Source of the DNA: Kocuria sp.
GTDB taxonomy: Bacteria; Actinomycetota; Actinomycetes; Actinomycetales; Micrococcaceae
DNA length: 58,842 nt
NCBI GenBank assembly: GCA_030454085.1
Contig: JAKDJD010000015.1
Span: forward strand, 1-58,842
Direction: 5' to 3'
Positions 49,273 to 58,189 of this stretch are shown here, in pieces. Below the pieces are notes generated by a model. The model saw nothing but the letters and a program-made list of their open reading frames with translations, was not told where the DNA came from and searched no databases. Within the stretch, counting starts at the first letter, position 1, and each line of letters opens with the position of its first letter. Made by a program: the position numbers and the translations under genes.

Positions 49273-50478
49273 TCAGTACTTACGGCGCAACAGGGCCAGG
49301 TTGTCCACGTGGACCAGGACCCCGTCGAAGCCCTCGCCCAGGTCATCCACGACGTCGTCGGTGTGCTGGCCGGCCGTCTTGGCGCATTCCTCACTGGAAT
49401 ATGCCGCTATACCGTGCGCGATGGTCTTGCCGCTCGGTTCCTTCAGGGCAACCGGCTCGCCGGGACGGAAGATGCCCTCGACCTTGGTGACGCCCGCGGC
49501 CAAAAGTGATGTCCGCCGGCGAATGGCCTTGACCGCGCCGGCGTCGAGCGTCAGAGCGCCCTTGGTCTTCGCCAGCTGGGCCAACCAGACCAACCGCACG
49601 GAGCGCCGCCCGCCCGTGGGCTTGAACCACGTGCCCACGTCCTGGCCCTCCAGAGCAGCCGATGCGTTCGCCGTCGACGTGACCAGGGCGGGAATACCCG
49701 AGGAGGACGCGATCTTGGCGGCCTCGACCTTTGTGACCATGCCGCCCGAGCCGACCCCGGCCCGTCCGATGGTCCCAACCTCGACGCCGTCGAGATCCTT
49801 CTCGGGGTCCGTGACCTCCGGAATTCTTTCCCCGCCCTCGGCCGGGTGTTTGGTGTACAACGCGTCGACGTCGGACAGCAGCAGAAGCGCATCGGCCTTG
49901 ATCGTGTGGGCGACCAGAGCGGCGATGCGGTCGTTGTCGCCGAACTTGAGTTCGTGGGTCGCGACGGCGTCGTTCTCGTTCACGATCGGCAGGACGTTGA
50001 GGTCCAGCAGTCGCTCGAGTTGTCGGTGTGCGTTGTGGTACCGACTGCGATGCATGAGGTCCTCGGCCGTCACCAGGACCTGGGAGATCGTGACGTTGTA
50101 CCGGCTGAAGAGCTCGGTGTACCGGGTCATGATCAGGGACTGCCCGACGGAGGCCGCAGCCTGCTGCGTCGCAAGGTCCTTGGGTCGTCGGCTCAGGCCC
50201 AGTGGGGCGAGCCCCGCCGCGATCGCACCCGAGGACACGAACACCACCTCAACGTTTCGCTCGTGGGCTTTGGCCAGCACGTCGGTGATGGTCGCCACCG
50301 CCAGCTCATCGAGCGAATTGGCGATGGAGGTCAGAGAGGAGGACCCGACTTTGACGACGACGCGCCGCGCTTTCGGGATGTCGGCCCGGCTCTCGATGGG
50401 GCTGACCCGGTTCTTTCCCCGGTTCTCGGCCGAACGCTGCACCTCGGTCCGTTTGAGTTTCCCTCTGGCCTTACTCAT
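49273..50478 (-). CDS. proB: Glutamate 5-kinase
   Basis: The first step of proline synthesis. It is 401 residues from ATG 50478, with an N-terminal ~35-residue basic extension not typical of the family. The amino-acid kinase domain shows [19 protein letters not shown] and [14 protein letters not shown]-terminal PUA domain follows (about 310-401). The ATG overlaps the obgE stop by 8 bases, with aaggag about 12 nt upstream. It is downstream of obgE and upstream of proA, a common actinobacterial order. Confidence 0.95.
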   Translation of the reverse strand: MSKARGKLKRTEVQRSAENRGKNRVSPIESRADIPKARRVVVKVGSSSLTSIANSLDELAVATITDVLAKAHERNVEVVFVSSGAIAAGLAPLGLSRRPKDLATQQAAASVGQSLIMTRYTELFSRYNVTISQVLVTAEDLMHRSRYHNAHRQLERLLDLNVLPIVNENDAVATHELKFGDNDRIAALVAHTIKADALLLLSDVDALYTKHPAEGGERIPEVTDPEKDLDGVEVGTIGRAGVGSGGMVTKVEAAKIASSSGIPALVTSTANASAALEGQDVGTWFKPTGGRRSVRLVWLAQLAKTKGALTLDAGAVKAIRRRTSLLAAGVTKVEGIFRPGEPVALKEPSGKTIAHGIAAYSSEECAKTAGQHTDDVVDDLGEGFDGVLVHVDNLALLRRKY

Positions 50479-52078
50479 GGTCTGATTCTTCTCCTTGGGA
50501 TTCGCTCGTCTCTGCGGTCGCTTCCCGGGCCTTCCGCTCGCGCCTCTCTTCAACCGATTCGGTCCACTTGCCCGCGAGTCGCTCAGCTTCCAGCTCATCA
50601 CGGGCGGCCGCACGTGCGTCCTTGCGCTGCTGGTAGTCTTCGCGCTTCTCGGCACGCGTGGGTCGGATCAGTTCTTCGAGGCGGGCATCGGAACCGCGCG
50701 GACTCGTGAGGTTCTCCGCACCGGAGAGCATGGTCGGCTCCCAGTCGAAGATCACGGCATCCGCCTCGTTCCCGATGACCACGGCATCGCCGGGCTTGGC
50801 GCCCTGTTTGAACAGTTCGTCTTCCACACCGAGCTTAGCCAGACGATCCGCCAAGTACCCGACGGCTTCATCATTCGAGAAATCAGTTTGCTTAATCCAG
50901 CGCTCCGGCTTCTCCCCCAAGACGCGGAACAACGGCTCGAGATTCCGCTCTTCATGACGGATGATGAACTCGGATTCCTTCTTCCTGCGATGTCCGCGGG
51001 GTCGGACGACAGCCGGTTCGGGTTCCTCGGCGGCGACATCTTCCTGCTTGGCCCTGGACTCCTCGACCAATTCGGCCATGGCAAATGCCAGTTCCTTGAG
51101 GCCCTCGTGTGAGGCCGTGGAGACTGCGATGACCCGCATGCCACGTTCTTCCAAGTCCTCGCGGACGAATTCCGCGAGTTCGCGGGCCTCTGGCACATCG
51201 ATCTTGTTCAGGACGGCGATGTGAGGGCGCTCGACCAACGGCGTCGAGGTGCCGGCGGACGGGTCGACCTCGTAGCGCGAGAGCTCGCCGTTGATGGTCT
51301 CGAAATCGCTGACGGGGTCTCGGCGCGGTTCGAGGGTCGCACAGTCGATCACGTGCACGATTGCCGCGCACCGTTCGACGTGCCGCAGGAAACGATGTCC
51401 GAGCCCTTTGCCATCCGATGCGCCTTCGATCAGGCCAGGGACGTCAGCCACGGTGAAACGGGTGCTCCCCGCCTCTACTACGCCCAGGTTCGGGACGAGG
51501 GTCGTGAAAGGGTAGTCGGCAATTTTCGGGCGGGCCGCGCTGATCGCCGCGATCAACGAGGATTTGCCGGCCGAGGGGTAGCCGACGAGGGCGACGTCGG
51601 CGATCGACTTGAGTTCCAGGACGATGTCGCGGGTTTCGCCTTCGATACCGAGCAGCGCGAATCCGGGCGCCTTGCGCTTGACCGAGGCCAGGGCGGCGTT
51701 GCCCATCCCACCGATTCCGCCACGCGCGGCGATGAACTCGTCTCCCTCCCGCACGAGATCCGCCAGGATGTCACCGTCCTTGGTTTTGACCACGGTCCCC
51801 TGGGGAACCGAGAGGATGAGGTCTTCCCCGTGGCGGCCGTGGTTCAGGGCTCCTCGGCCGATATCTCCTTTGGGGGCCGTACGGTGCGGGGAGTGATGGT
51901 ATTCCAGCAGAGTCGTGGACTGGCCGTCGACGCGCAGGACCACGTTGCCGCCGTGGCCTCCATTGCCTCCGTCCGGCCCTCCCAGGGGCTTGAACTTCTC
52001 CCGGCGCACGGACACACAACCATTGCCACCTGAGCCGCCGCTGGCATGCACGACGACTCGGTCCACGAAATTCGCCAC
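50471..52078 (-). CDS. obgE: GTPase ObgE/CgtA
   Basis: This ribosome-associated GTPase acts in 50S assembly and the stringent response. It is 535 residues. The Gly-rich Obg domain ([18 protein letters not shown] ... [10 protein letters not shown]) is at 1-160. The G domain contains Walker [20 protein letters not shown] and NKID. An OCT domain lies at about 370-450, then a charged Glu/Arg tail. GTG 52078 is preceded by gaggagtctga. It is separated from rpmA by a terminator, so obgE-proB may have their own promoter or rely on read-through. Confidence 0.97.
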   Translation of the reverse strand: MANFVDRVVVHASGGSGGNGCVSVRREKFKPLGGPDGGNGGHGGNVVLRVDGQSTTLLEYHHSPHRTAPKGDIGRGALNHGRHGEDLILSVPQGTVVKTKDGDILADLVREGDEFIAARGGIGGMGNAALASVKRKAPGFALLGIEGETRDIVLELKSIADVALVGYPSAGKSSLIAAISAARPKIADYPFTTLVPNLGVVEAGSTRFTVADVPGLIEGASDGKGLGHRFLRHVERCAAIVHVIDCATLEPRRDPVSDFETINGELSRYEVDPSAGTSTPLVERPHIAVLNKIDVPEARELAEFVREDLEERGMRVIAVSTASHEGLKELAFAMAELVEESRAKQEDVAAEEPEPAVVRPRGHRRKKESEFIIRHEERNLEPLFRVLGEKPERWIKQTDFSNDEAVGYLADRLAKLGVEDELFKQGAKPGDAVVIGNEADAVIFDWEPTMLSGAENLTSPRGSDARLEELIRPTRAEKREDYQQRKDARAAARDELEAERLAGKWTESVEERRERKAREATAETSESQGEESDHE

Positions 52079-52134
52079 TCAGACTCCTCGAAAATACTTC
52101 ACGTGCCCTTTGGGCGATTCTATCGACTTTAAAC

Positions 52135-52177
52135 GAAAAAAGAGGGCCTGTGCTGCATATGAGCACATGCCCTCTTT
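52135..52177 (-). terminator. Intrinsic terminator after rpmA
   Basis: A stem built of aaagagggc / gccctcttt plus an inner tgtgct / agcaca, with one mismatch, is followed on the minus strand by T6. It lies between rpmA and obgE. Confidence 0.8.
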
Positions 52178-52219
52178 CTTTCGGCGGTCACAAGGACCGG
52201 CGTTGGCTCTGCGGTCCGA

Positions 52220-52477
52220 CTACTCGGCCGCTTCCAGGATGTTGACGACCTTGCGCCCACGACGACGGCCGAATTCGACCTGGCCGGCGGCCAGAGCGAA
52301 CAGCGTGTCATCTCCGCCGCGGCCGACGTTGTCGCCCGGGTGGAAGTGGGTGCCGCGCTGGCGGACGATGATCTCGCCGGCGTTGACGGCCTGGCCACCG
52401 AAACGCTTCACACCCAGGAACTGGGGATTCGAATCGCGACCGTTACGGGTTGAGCTTGCACCTTTTTTATGTGCCAT
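52220..52477 (-). CDS. rpmA: 50S ribosomal protein L27
   Basis: This 85-residue L27 begins [16 protein letters not shown], the standard bacterial form without a cleaved leader. [19 protein letters not shown] is the most conserved core. Its N-terminus reaches the peptidyl-transferase centre. It is 48 bases after rplU on the same strand and is followed by a terminator. Confidence 0.98.
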   Translation of the reverse strand: MAHKKGASSTRNGRDSNPQFLGVKRFGGQAVNAGEIIVRQRGTHFHPGDNVGRGGDDTLFALAAGQVEFGRRRGRKVVNILEAAE

Positions 52478-52525
52478 ACCTGCCTGCCTTCGGTAAAAAT
52501 GTTCTGACGGAAACCGTGCTGTCGG

Positions 52526-52852
52526 TTACTTGGCGTCGATGCCGGTGATCTTGACGCGAGTCAGATCAGCGCGGAAGCCCTGGCGCTTCTTGTAACCAGT
52601 CTTGTTCTTGTACTTCTGGATAACAATCTTCGGACCACGCAGGTCCTCGACCTTCTCCGCAGTGACCTTTGCGGACGCCAGGTTCTTGGCGTCTGCAGTG
52701 ACCTTGTCGCCGTCGACCAGCATCAGCACGGGCAGCTCAATGGTGCTGCCGGCCTCGCCGGCGACGCGGTCAAGGGTCACGAGGTCTCCGACGGAAACCT
52801 TTTCTTGGCGGCCGCCAGCGCGGACAATCGCGTACACCACTTGGGAACTCAC
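52526..52852 (-). CDS. rplU: 50S ribosomal protein L21
   Basis: This 108-residue L21 has [18 protein letters not shown] near the start and [15 protein letters not shown] at the end, both typical. The start is GTG 52852, giving a five-residue lead; GTG codons at about 52840 and 52837 are equally plausible by comparison with the family. It precedes rpmA. The upstream leader contains a possible small ORF, listed separately. Confidence 0.97.
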   Translation of the reverse strand: MSSQVVYAIVRAGGRQEKVSVGDLVTLDRVAGEAGSTIELPVLMLVDGDKVTADAKNLASAKVTAEKVEDLRGPKIVIQKYKNKTGYKKRQGFRADLTRVKITGIDAK

Positions 52853-52863
52853 TTCTCTCGACG

Positions 52864-52974
52864 TTATATGTACAAAGTTTCTGGGGAGGGCGCCTGCTCA
52901 GGCGACTCCTCGTTGAGTGGGAGGGCCGTCCGTGTCGCTTCCAACGGGATAACCCGCAGTAGTTGCGCTCTCAT
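52864..52974 (-). CDS. Possible 36-residue leader ORF upstream of rplU
   Basis: This small open frame begins at ATG 52974 with gggag 6 nt upstream and ends with TAA 12 bases before the rplU start. The peptide starts [15 protein letters not shown] and ends SPETLYI. Its third codon positions are mostly G/C, like real genes here. A compact hairpin (cgcct / aggcg, 52891-52904) lies within it. It may be a regulatory leader peptide or chance; no family is recognised. Confidence 0.25.
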   Translation of the reverse strand: MRAQLLRVIPLEATRTALPLNEESPEQAPSPETLYI

Positions 52975-53059
52975 GCTCATCTCCCGTCTCAGCCCGTGTC
53001 GAACGGCCCGGACCCTGACGTCCGTCATGAGGTGGCAATGAGCACCGGCTATCAAGCCT

Positions 53060-53065
53060 ACGATA
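53060..53065 (-). promoter_or_regulatory. Candidate -10 for rplU-rpmA
   Basis: This reads TATCGT on the minus strand, about 210 bases before rplU and just after the rne terminator hairpin. No convincing -35 is seen. It is offered only because a promoter is expected in this interval. Confidence 0.2.
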
Positions 53066-53090
53066 CCGCACGAAGACGGGCAAGTGGAGG

Positions 53091-53128
53091 TGACGCGTGT
53101 CGCCGCAATGTCAGCGCGACACGCGTCA
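53091..53128 (-). terminator. Hairpin after rne
   Basis: A perfect 13-bp inverted repeat tgacgcgtgtcgc / gcgacacgcgtca with a 12-nt loop lies within about 10 bases of the rne stop. There is no U-run, so termination may be inefficient. Confidence 0.55.
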
Positions 53129-53133
53129 CATAC

Positions 53134-56100
53134 TCACTCGGTCCGTTTGATCTCCGACGCCTTGACTCCGACACCCAGCATGGGGACGTCCTCCGCCGGC
53201 GCGGCCTCCGAAGCGGGAGCGGAGTACGAGGCCGTGGAGACGGAACCGCCCTGGGCTGATCCGGTTTCCTCAGTATGGATCGATCCGCCCACTCCAGTGC
53301 TGGAAGCCGCACGCCTGCTGCGGCGTTTCTTCGGTGCGGACTTCGCGGGCTCCTTCGGCGCCTCGCTCTTCGAGGGCTCGGCGGTCTCGCCGGATGCTCC
53401 CTGCCCCGGGGTTGCGACGCCGGTCACCGGCTTGTCGGTGTGCGGTTCCGCAACCGGTCCGGTGGTCGCACGGCGCGACGTCTGACGGCGAGGCTTCCGA
53501 GATGGGCTCGACCCGCCGGAGGATGTCTCCGCGGCTTGCGTTCGCGAGGTTGCCGCATCGGATGTGCCGTTCTCGGTCTTGTTGGACGCCTGGTTGGCCT
53601 GGGCGGGCTTCTTTCGACCACCTCGGCCCGGCCTCATGTCCTGCAGCGCCTCCAGCGCGGCTCGCCTGGCCGCTTCGGCGCCTTCGCGTCCCGATCGATT
53701 GCGGAGGGGCTCCCGGCGTGAGCGCCGTGCCTGACGAGCCGGCCGCTCGTCGGAAGCCTCGTCCACGGAGCTGTCTTCCGGCGCCGTCCTGTCGGTGTCA
53801 GCAGTCTCCTGTTCGTCCGGACGCTCTCCCCCAGGCTTCCGCTCGAAGGCCGCGGCGAGCGAGTCGAGGCTGAATGGCCCCTGCTCGCCCTGCGATTCCT
53901 CGACCTGTTCCTCCGACTCACCATTGGAGGCTTCCTGGTTCCGGGATCCCTGCGGCAGGGTCACGACCTCACCCTGGATCGTCACGACGGCGTCGGGCTC
54001 GCCTTGAGCCACACCGTGGGCGTGGTCGCCCTGTGTCGGCTCCGCTCCTGTGTCATCTCCGGTCGGCCTCTGGTTCGATTCGGATTCGGCTCCACCACGG
54101 CCCTTGTTGCGTTTGCGACGCTTGCGCTTCTTCGCCGACTTCGACTCGCCAGACTCCGGAGAGCGCCGGGCATCGTCTTCCTTGCCCTGTCCCTCGGAAT
54201 CCTCAGGGTGTGAAGACGCCGCAGCGATGTTGGCCAGTGCATGGCGTGTCGCCTCGGCTTTGGCCTCATCCTGTTTGGCTTGTTCGTCCTGACGACGCTG
54301 CTTGTTCCGGTCCTTGTTGCGCTTCCGATCGCCGCGGCCGTGGTTGTCCGCGCCCGAGGCTCCCCCGGAGCGGCCCTTGAGCGGCTGGTCATGGACGATG
54401 AGTCCACGGCCCGCACAGTGCTCACAGGTCTCTGAGAAGACTTCGAGCAGTCCGGTGCCCATGCGCTTCCTGGTCATCTGGACCAGGCCGAGCGAAGTTA
54501 CCTCTGCAACCTGATGCTTGGTGCGGTCGCGCCCCAGGCACTCGATCAGGCGGCGCAGGACCAGGTCACGGTTGGATTCCAGGACCATGTCGATGAAGTC
54601 GATGACGATGATCCCGCCGATGTCCCGCAATCTGAGTTGGCGGACGATCTCCTCGGCTGCCTCCAGATTGTTCTTCGTGACGGTCTCTTCCAGGTTTCCG
54701 CCCGAACCGGTGAATTTCCCCGTATTGACATCGATGACGGTCATGGCTTCGGTTCGATCGATCACGAGCGAACCCCCGGACGGAAGGAATACCTTACGGT
54801 CCAGGGCCTTGGCGAGTCCTTCCTCGATACGGTAGTGATCGAACAGGTCCTCCTCGCCGTCCCATTTCTTGAGCCGGTCGATCAGGTCCGGCGCCACGTA
54901 GGTGACGTACGCCTCGATGTTGTCCCACGCCTGGTCCCCTTGGACGACCATGGCGGAGAAGTCCTCGTTGAAGACGTCTCGAACGGTTTTGATGGTCAGA
55001 TCAGGCTCCTGGTACAGCATTTCGGGGGCGAGGGTCTTCTTGCCCTTGGATTTCGACTCGATGTCTTCCCACTGGGCGCGGAGCCGATTGATGTCATGGG
55101 CGAGTTCTTCCTCGGCCGCACCCTCGGCGGCGGTGCGCACGATGACGCCTGCGCCGTCCGGCAGCTTGTCCTTGAGGATCTTTTTCAGACGGGCACGCTC
55201 GGTGTCCGGAAGCTTGCGGGAAATGCCCGTCATCGAACCGCCCGGAACGTAGACGAGGAACCGCCCCGGCAAGGACACCTGAGAGGTCAGTCGCGCGCCT
55301 TTGTGGCCGATGGGGTCCTTGGTCACCTGGACCAGAACCGAATCGCCGGACTTCAGCGCATTCTCGATCTTTCGAGGTTGACCGTCGAGGCCGGAGGCAT
55401 CCCAGTTGACCTCACCCGCATAGAGCACGGCATTGCGACCGCGACCGATGTCCACGAAGGCGGCTTCCATGGACGGCAGGACGTTCTGCACCTTGCCCAG
55501 GTAGACGTTGCCGATCAGGGAATCCTGTTGCGTCTTCGACACGAAATGCTCCGCAAGCACGCCGTCCTCGAGCACGCCGATCTGAATCCTGTCGTCCTTC
55601 TGACGGACAATCATCTGCCGGTCCACTGACTCCCGGCGCGCGAGGAACTCCGCCTCTGTGATCACGTGGCGGCGGCGTCCGGAAGCTCGGGAATCACGGC
55701 GACGCTGACGCTTGGCCTCGAGACGGGTGGACCCTTTGACGGAAGCGACCTTGTTCGACGAGGCGCTCTCGGTCACTCGCGGAGTTCGGACCTTGGTGAC
55801 CGTGTTGGGAGGATCCTCGTCACTGCCCCCGGTCAGTTCGATGTCTTCCCCACCGCGACGTCGACGACGCCGCTTCCGGGAGACCACTTCGCCGTCCTCG
55901 ACAGCGTCGTCGTCGTCCGACGGTTCCTCGTCTTCTGAATCCTCGGGGTTCTTTTTGCTGGCGGCGGCCTTGATCTCGTCAAGATCGGGAGCGTGGAACA
56001 AAAGCGAGGGCGGCGAGAGCGGTGCCGTCACCGGGTTCGTGGGAGACTCCTCCGATTCGGAGGTCGCCTGAGACTCGCCGTCAGCAGGAGCCGTGACCGC

Positions 56101-56220
56101 TTCTGTCTCCGGTGTGTTCAGATCTTCGCCCTGGTGTTCGGGATGTGTTGTTGGGGGTGTTGTGGGTTCGTTCTCTTCGGCCCCACCCTGAGGGGCGGTG
56201 CCTTCGTTCTGCGTATTCAT
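53134..56220 (-). CDS. rne: Ribonuclease E/G family endoribonuclease
   Basis: This large RNase E/G of the actinobacterial type, 1028 residues, is the main mRNA/rRNA processing endonuclease. The N-terminal ~190 residues are acidic and then Arg-rich (KRRRRRRGG), likely disordered. The catalytic core covers about 200-610, with an S1 domain (from about 236), metal-binding D497 (VIDVNTG) and D541 (VIDFIDM), and the Zn-link CEHC at 599-602. The C-terminal ~410 residues are Lys/Arg/Glu/Ser-rich and probably bind degradosome partners. It is upstream of rplU-rpmA, as in most relatives. Confidence 0.96.
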   Translation of the reverse strand: MNTQNEGTAPQGGAEENEPTTPPTTHPEHQGEDLNTPETEAVTAPADGESQATSESEESPTNPVTAPLSPPSLLFHAPDLDEIKAAASKKNPEDSEDEEPSDDDDAVEDGEVVSRKRRRRRRGGEDIELTGGSDEDPPNTVTKVRTPRVTESASSNKVASVKGSTRLEAKRQRRRDSRASGRRRHVITEAEFLARRESVDRQMIVRQKDDRIQIGVLEDGVLAEHFVSKTQQDSLIGNVYLGKVQNVLPSMEAAFVDIGRGRNAVLYAGEVNWDASGLDGQPRKIENALKSGDSVLVQVTKDPIGHKGARLTSQVSLPGRFLVYVPGGSMTGISRKLPDTERARLKKILKDKLPDGAGVIVRTAAEGAAEEELAHDINRLRAQWEDIESKSKGKKTLAPEMLYQEPDLTIKTVRDVFNEDFSAMVVQGDQAWDNIEAYVTYVAPDLIDRLKKWDGEEDLFDHYRIEEGLAKALDRKVFLPSGGSLVIDRTEAMTVIDVNTGKFTGSGGNLEETVTKNNLEAAEEIVRQLRLRDIGGIIVIDFIDMVLESNRDLVLRRLIECLGRDRTKHQVAEVTSLGLVQMTRKRMGTGLLEVFSETCEHCAGRGLIVHDQPLKGRSGGASGADNHGRGDRKRNKDRNKQRRQDEQAKQDEAKAEATRHALANIAAASSHPEDSEGQGKEDDARRSPESGESKSAKKRKRRKRNKGRGGAESESNQRPTGDDTGAEPTQGDHAHGVAQGEPDAVVTIQGEVVTLPQGSRNQEASNGESEEQVEESQGEQGPFSLDSLAAAFERKPGGERPDEQETADTDRTAPEDSSVDEASDERPARQARRSRREPLRNRSGREGAEAARRAALEALQDMRPGRGGRKKPAQANQASNKTENGTSDAATSRTQAAETSSGGSSPSRKPRRQTSRRATTGPVAEPHTDKPVTGVATPGQGASGETAEPSKSEAPKEPAKSAPKKRRSRRAASSTGVGGSIHTEETGSAQGGSVSTASYSAPASEAAPAEDVPMLGVGVKASEIKRTE

Positions 56221-56933
56221 ATTCAGTCAGTACTCCTATGGAGCCGTTACCGGGCCGCACCCGGGATTCGGCCGTTCTTAATCGGTCCTGCCGCGACGTG
56301 CGCGACGGCCGGAAGTCCGTTCCCTACCCGAGGGGGCTCGTCGAGCCGGCGGCGAAATCTGCCGGCGAAGGGCACCACCCGGGCCAATGGATTCGCCGAG
56401 CTTCGCGTCCCGCTGAAGTCTTGTGAAAGGTGGTCTTCGCTCCGTTGCCCGAAGCGGTGCACAGCACCTGTCGGCGTCACATTGGATAAAGAGTCGCGTG
56501 CGGCGCAACTCTCACCGCTCTCAGTATCGCACAGCCAGGCGCTGGCTTGCTGCTCATCGAATGGACAGCAACTTTTGATTACCGCTGGATCGCAGCTATA
56601 TCGCGGATTCGGTCCGCAAACAGTCCGCATGTGGCCACTCGACGCAAGTTGTCCGCAGGGGACTCGCCCTCGTTTTCTCACAACCAAACACTCACCGGAT
56701 ACGTCTGATCCAATGAGGCGACATCCACTTAATAATTACGCGGGGTGGAGGTTGCATGAATGCGATACACACTCAGTACTCAGGTTTAGTGCATACTGAG
56801 TGTATGCGTGGCTGAGGCTTCCCCTGACTACGCGCTCTCCCCCACCTCCCAGCATCGCCACGTCCTACCCACGCACCGGTAGTAGACCGTCTATGCGTGC
56901 TGGGCAGAACTCGACTCAATAAGAGGAACACAA
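56221..56933. other. Long rne-ltp divergent intergenic region
   Basis: This stretch of 713 bases has no convincing protein gene. The first ~300 bases probably include the rne leader and promoter; RNase E genes often have long autoregulatory leaders, but I cannot define one here. Base composition becomes more A/T-rich from about 56570 (ctatatcgcg, taataattac). At 56756-56815 an SD-preceded 19-codon frame (ggaggttgc then ATG) spans a strong inverted repeat, listed separately. Confidence 0.45.
56769..56803. promoter_or_regulatory. Inverted repeat ACACTCAGTA-N15-TACTGAGTGT
   Basis: Two perfect 10-bp arms (56769-56778, 56794-56803) lie about 130 bases before the Ltp-like gene. They are near a taataatt tract and inside a possible 19-codon frame. 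It could be a dimeric repressor site or an RNA hairpin. There is no T-run, so it is not an obvious terminator. Confidence 0.45.
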
Positions 56934-57461
56934 ATGAAGATCGACTGGAACGGCAAGCAGCGCCGCCAACAGAACGCTTCCGAGACCCCCGGAGACCCAA
57001 ACCGGAAGCGTGGCTGCCTCGGTTGCCTTGGGTGTCTCGGCATCATCGTCGTCGTGGTCATCATCGGAATCATCATCGCCGTTGCGAGCGGTGGAGATTC
57101 CGATGACGATTCGAATTCCGGTAGCACCTCGCAGTCGGATTCGTCGGAGAAGGACGATACTCCGCAGGAATACAAGTCCGCGCTGAAGAAGGGCAAGTCC
57201 TACGCCAAGTCCAGCCACATGTCCAAGCAGGGCGTGTACAACCAGCTCACGTCGGACATTGAAGCTTTCTCCGATGAGTCAGCTCAGTACGCCATCGACA
57301 ACTTGGATGTTGATTGGAACGAGAACGCGTTGAAAAAGGGCAAGTCCTACGTCAAGTCGAACGACATGTCCCCCGAGGCCGTCAGGAACCAGCTGACCTC
57401 CGATATTGAGGGGTTCACGGACGAAGAGGCCGACTACGCGGTCCAGCACCTGAACGACTAG
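56934..57461 (+). CDS. Ltp-family membrane protein with two tandem Ltp repeats
   Basis: This 175-residue protein has a basic N-terminus (about 1-27), a Cys/Gly repeat GCLGCLGCLG, and a strong membrane helix at about 36-51. A Ser/Asp-rich linker leads to two copies of the Ltp (host cell surface-exposed lipoprotein) helix-turn-helix repeat at about 83-124 and 132-173 (ALKKGKSY ... NQLTSDIE in both). Ltp of a streptococcal prophage blocks phage DNA injection. A classical lipobox is missing, so it may be anchored by the helix. ATG 56934 follows aagaggaacacaa. The lipoprotein gene follows after 74 bases. Confidence 0.85.
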   Translation: MKIDWNGKQRRQQNASETPGDPNRKRGCLGCLGCLGIIVVVVIIGIIIAVASGGDSDDDSNSGSTSQSDSSEKDDTPQEYKSALKKGKSYAKSSHMSKQGVYNQLTSDIEAFSDESAQYAIDNLDVDWNENALKKGKSYVKSNDMSPEAVRNQLTSDIEGFTDEEADYAVQHLND

Positions 57462-57535
57462 CCAGCCAGGCGTTCCCGCCGGGCCTGACCTAGCCAGAGC
57501 ACACCACCAATCAGTCACTTTAGGAGAACAAGCCG

Positions 57536-58141
57536 TTGAGAATCCGCGCCTTCATCCCGGTTCTGGCCATCGCCGCACTCGCCCTCGCCGGGTGCTCGCA
57601 AGGAGACGATTCCTCAGACTCATCATCGTCGAGTAACCCGAGTCCCTCATCATCGAGCTCTCCCGCCAGCCCGTCGACCTCCTCGACCAGCGCCTCGTCC
57701 TCAGAGGCTCCTAGCGATTCGTCCTCGGAAACCCCCAGTGAAGCACCGTCCGAGAGTTCTGATCCCTCGGATGCTCCCTCGCAGCAACCGGCCGACGACT
57801 CTGCACAGCCCGAAGCCGGGGCCGGAGGCGCGTCTCCGCAGTTGAATCAGTACTTGCAGAATGGCGGCGGTTGCACCTCCGATGTCTGGAATGAGTCTGC
57901 GGCGCCGTACAGCGAAGCCTTGCACAACGAGCTCGTCCAGTACTGCTCGGCCAACCAGCTCGGAGATTGGGCAGGCGGTGTTGACCCGATGAACCCCGAA
58001 AACTACGGCACACCTGACGATCAAGCCGCGGTTCGCCAGAACGAAGACAAAATCGAACAGTGCAAGGCCCTGGACCCCTCCACGGCGATGTCAGGCGATA
58101 TCCAGTACTGCTTCATGGAGTACGGCATCCGCGTCGAGTAA
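57536..58141 (+). CDS. Ser-rich lipoprotein of unknown function
   Basis: This 201-residue exported lipoprotein has a signal peptide with lipobox LAGC (C20). A very Ser/Pro-rich linker (about 25-100) suggests a wall-spanning spacer. The C-terminal domain of about 100 residues has four cysteines (GGGCTSD, VQYCSAN, EQCKALD, QYCFMEY), possibly two disulfides. It starts at TTG 57536 with aggag 9 nt upstream. It is downstream of the Ltp-like gene and followed by a good terminator. No family is recognised. Confidence 0.8.
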   Translation: MRIRAFIPVLAIAALALAGCSQGDDSSDSSSSSNPSPSSSSSPASPSTSSTSASSSEAPSDSSSETPSEAPSESSDPSDAPSQQPADDSAQPEAGAGGASPQLNQYLQNGGGCTSDVWNESAAPYSEALHNELVQYCSANQLGDWAGGVDPMNPENYGTPDDQAAVRQNEDKIEQCKALDPSTAMSGDIQYCFMEYGIRVE

Positions 58142-58150
58142 ACACAAAAC

Positions 58151-58189
58151 GCCCCCAATCCGCGTTGCACACGCGGGTGGGGGCTTTTT
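58151..58189 (+). terminator. Intrinsic terminator after the Ser-rich lipoprotein gene
   Basis: The stem gcccccaatccgcgt / acgcgggtgggggc, with one bulge, is followed by ttttt. Confidence 0.85.
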
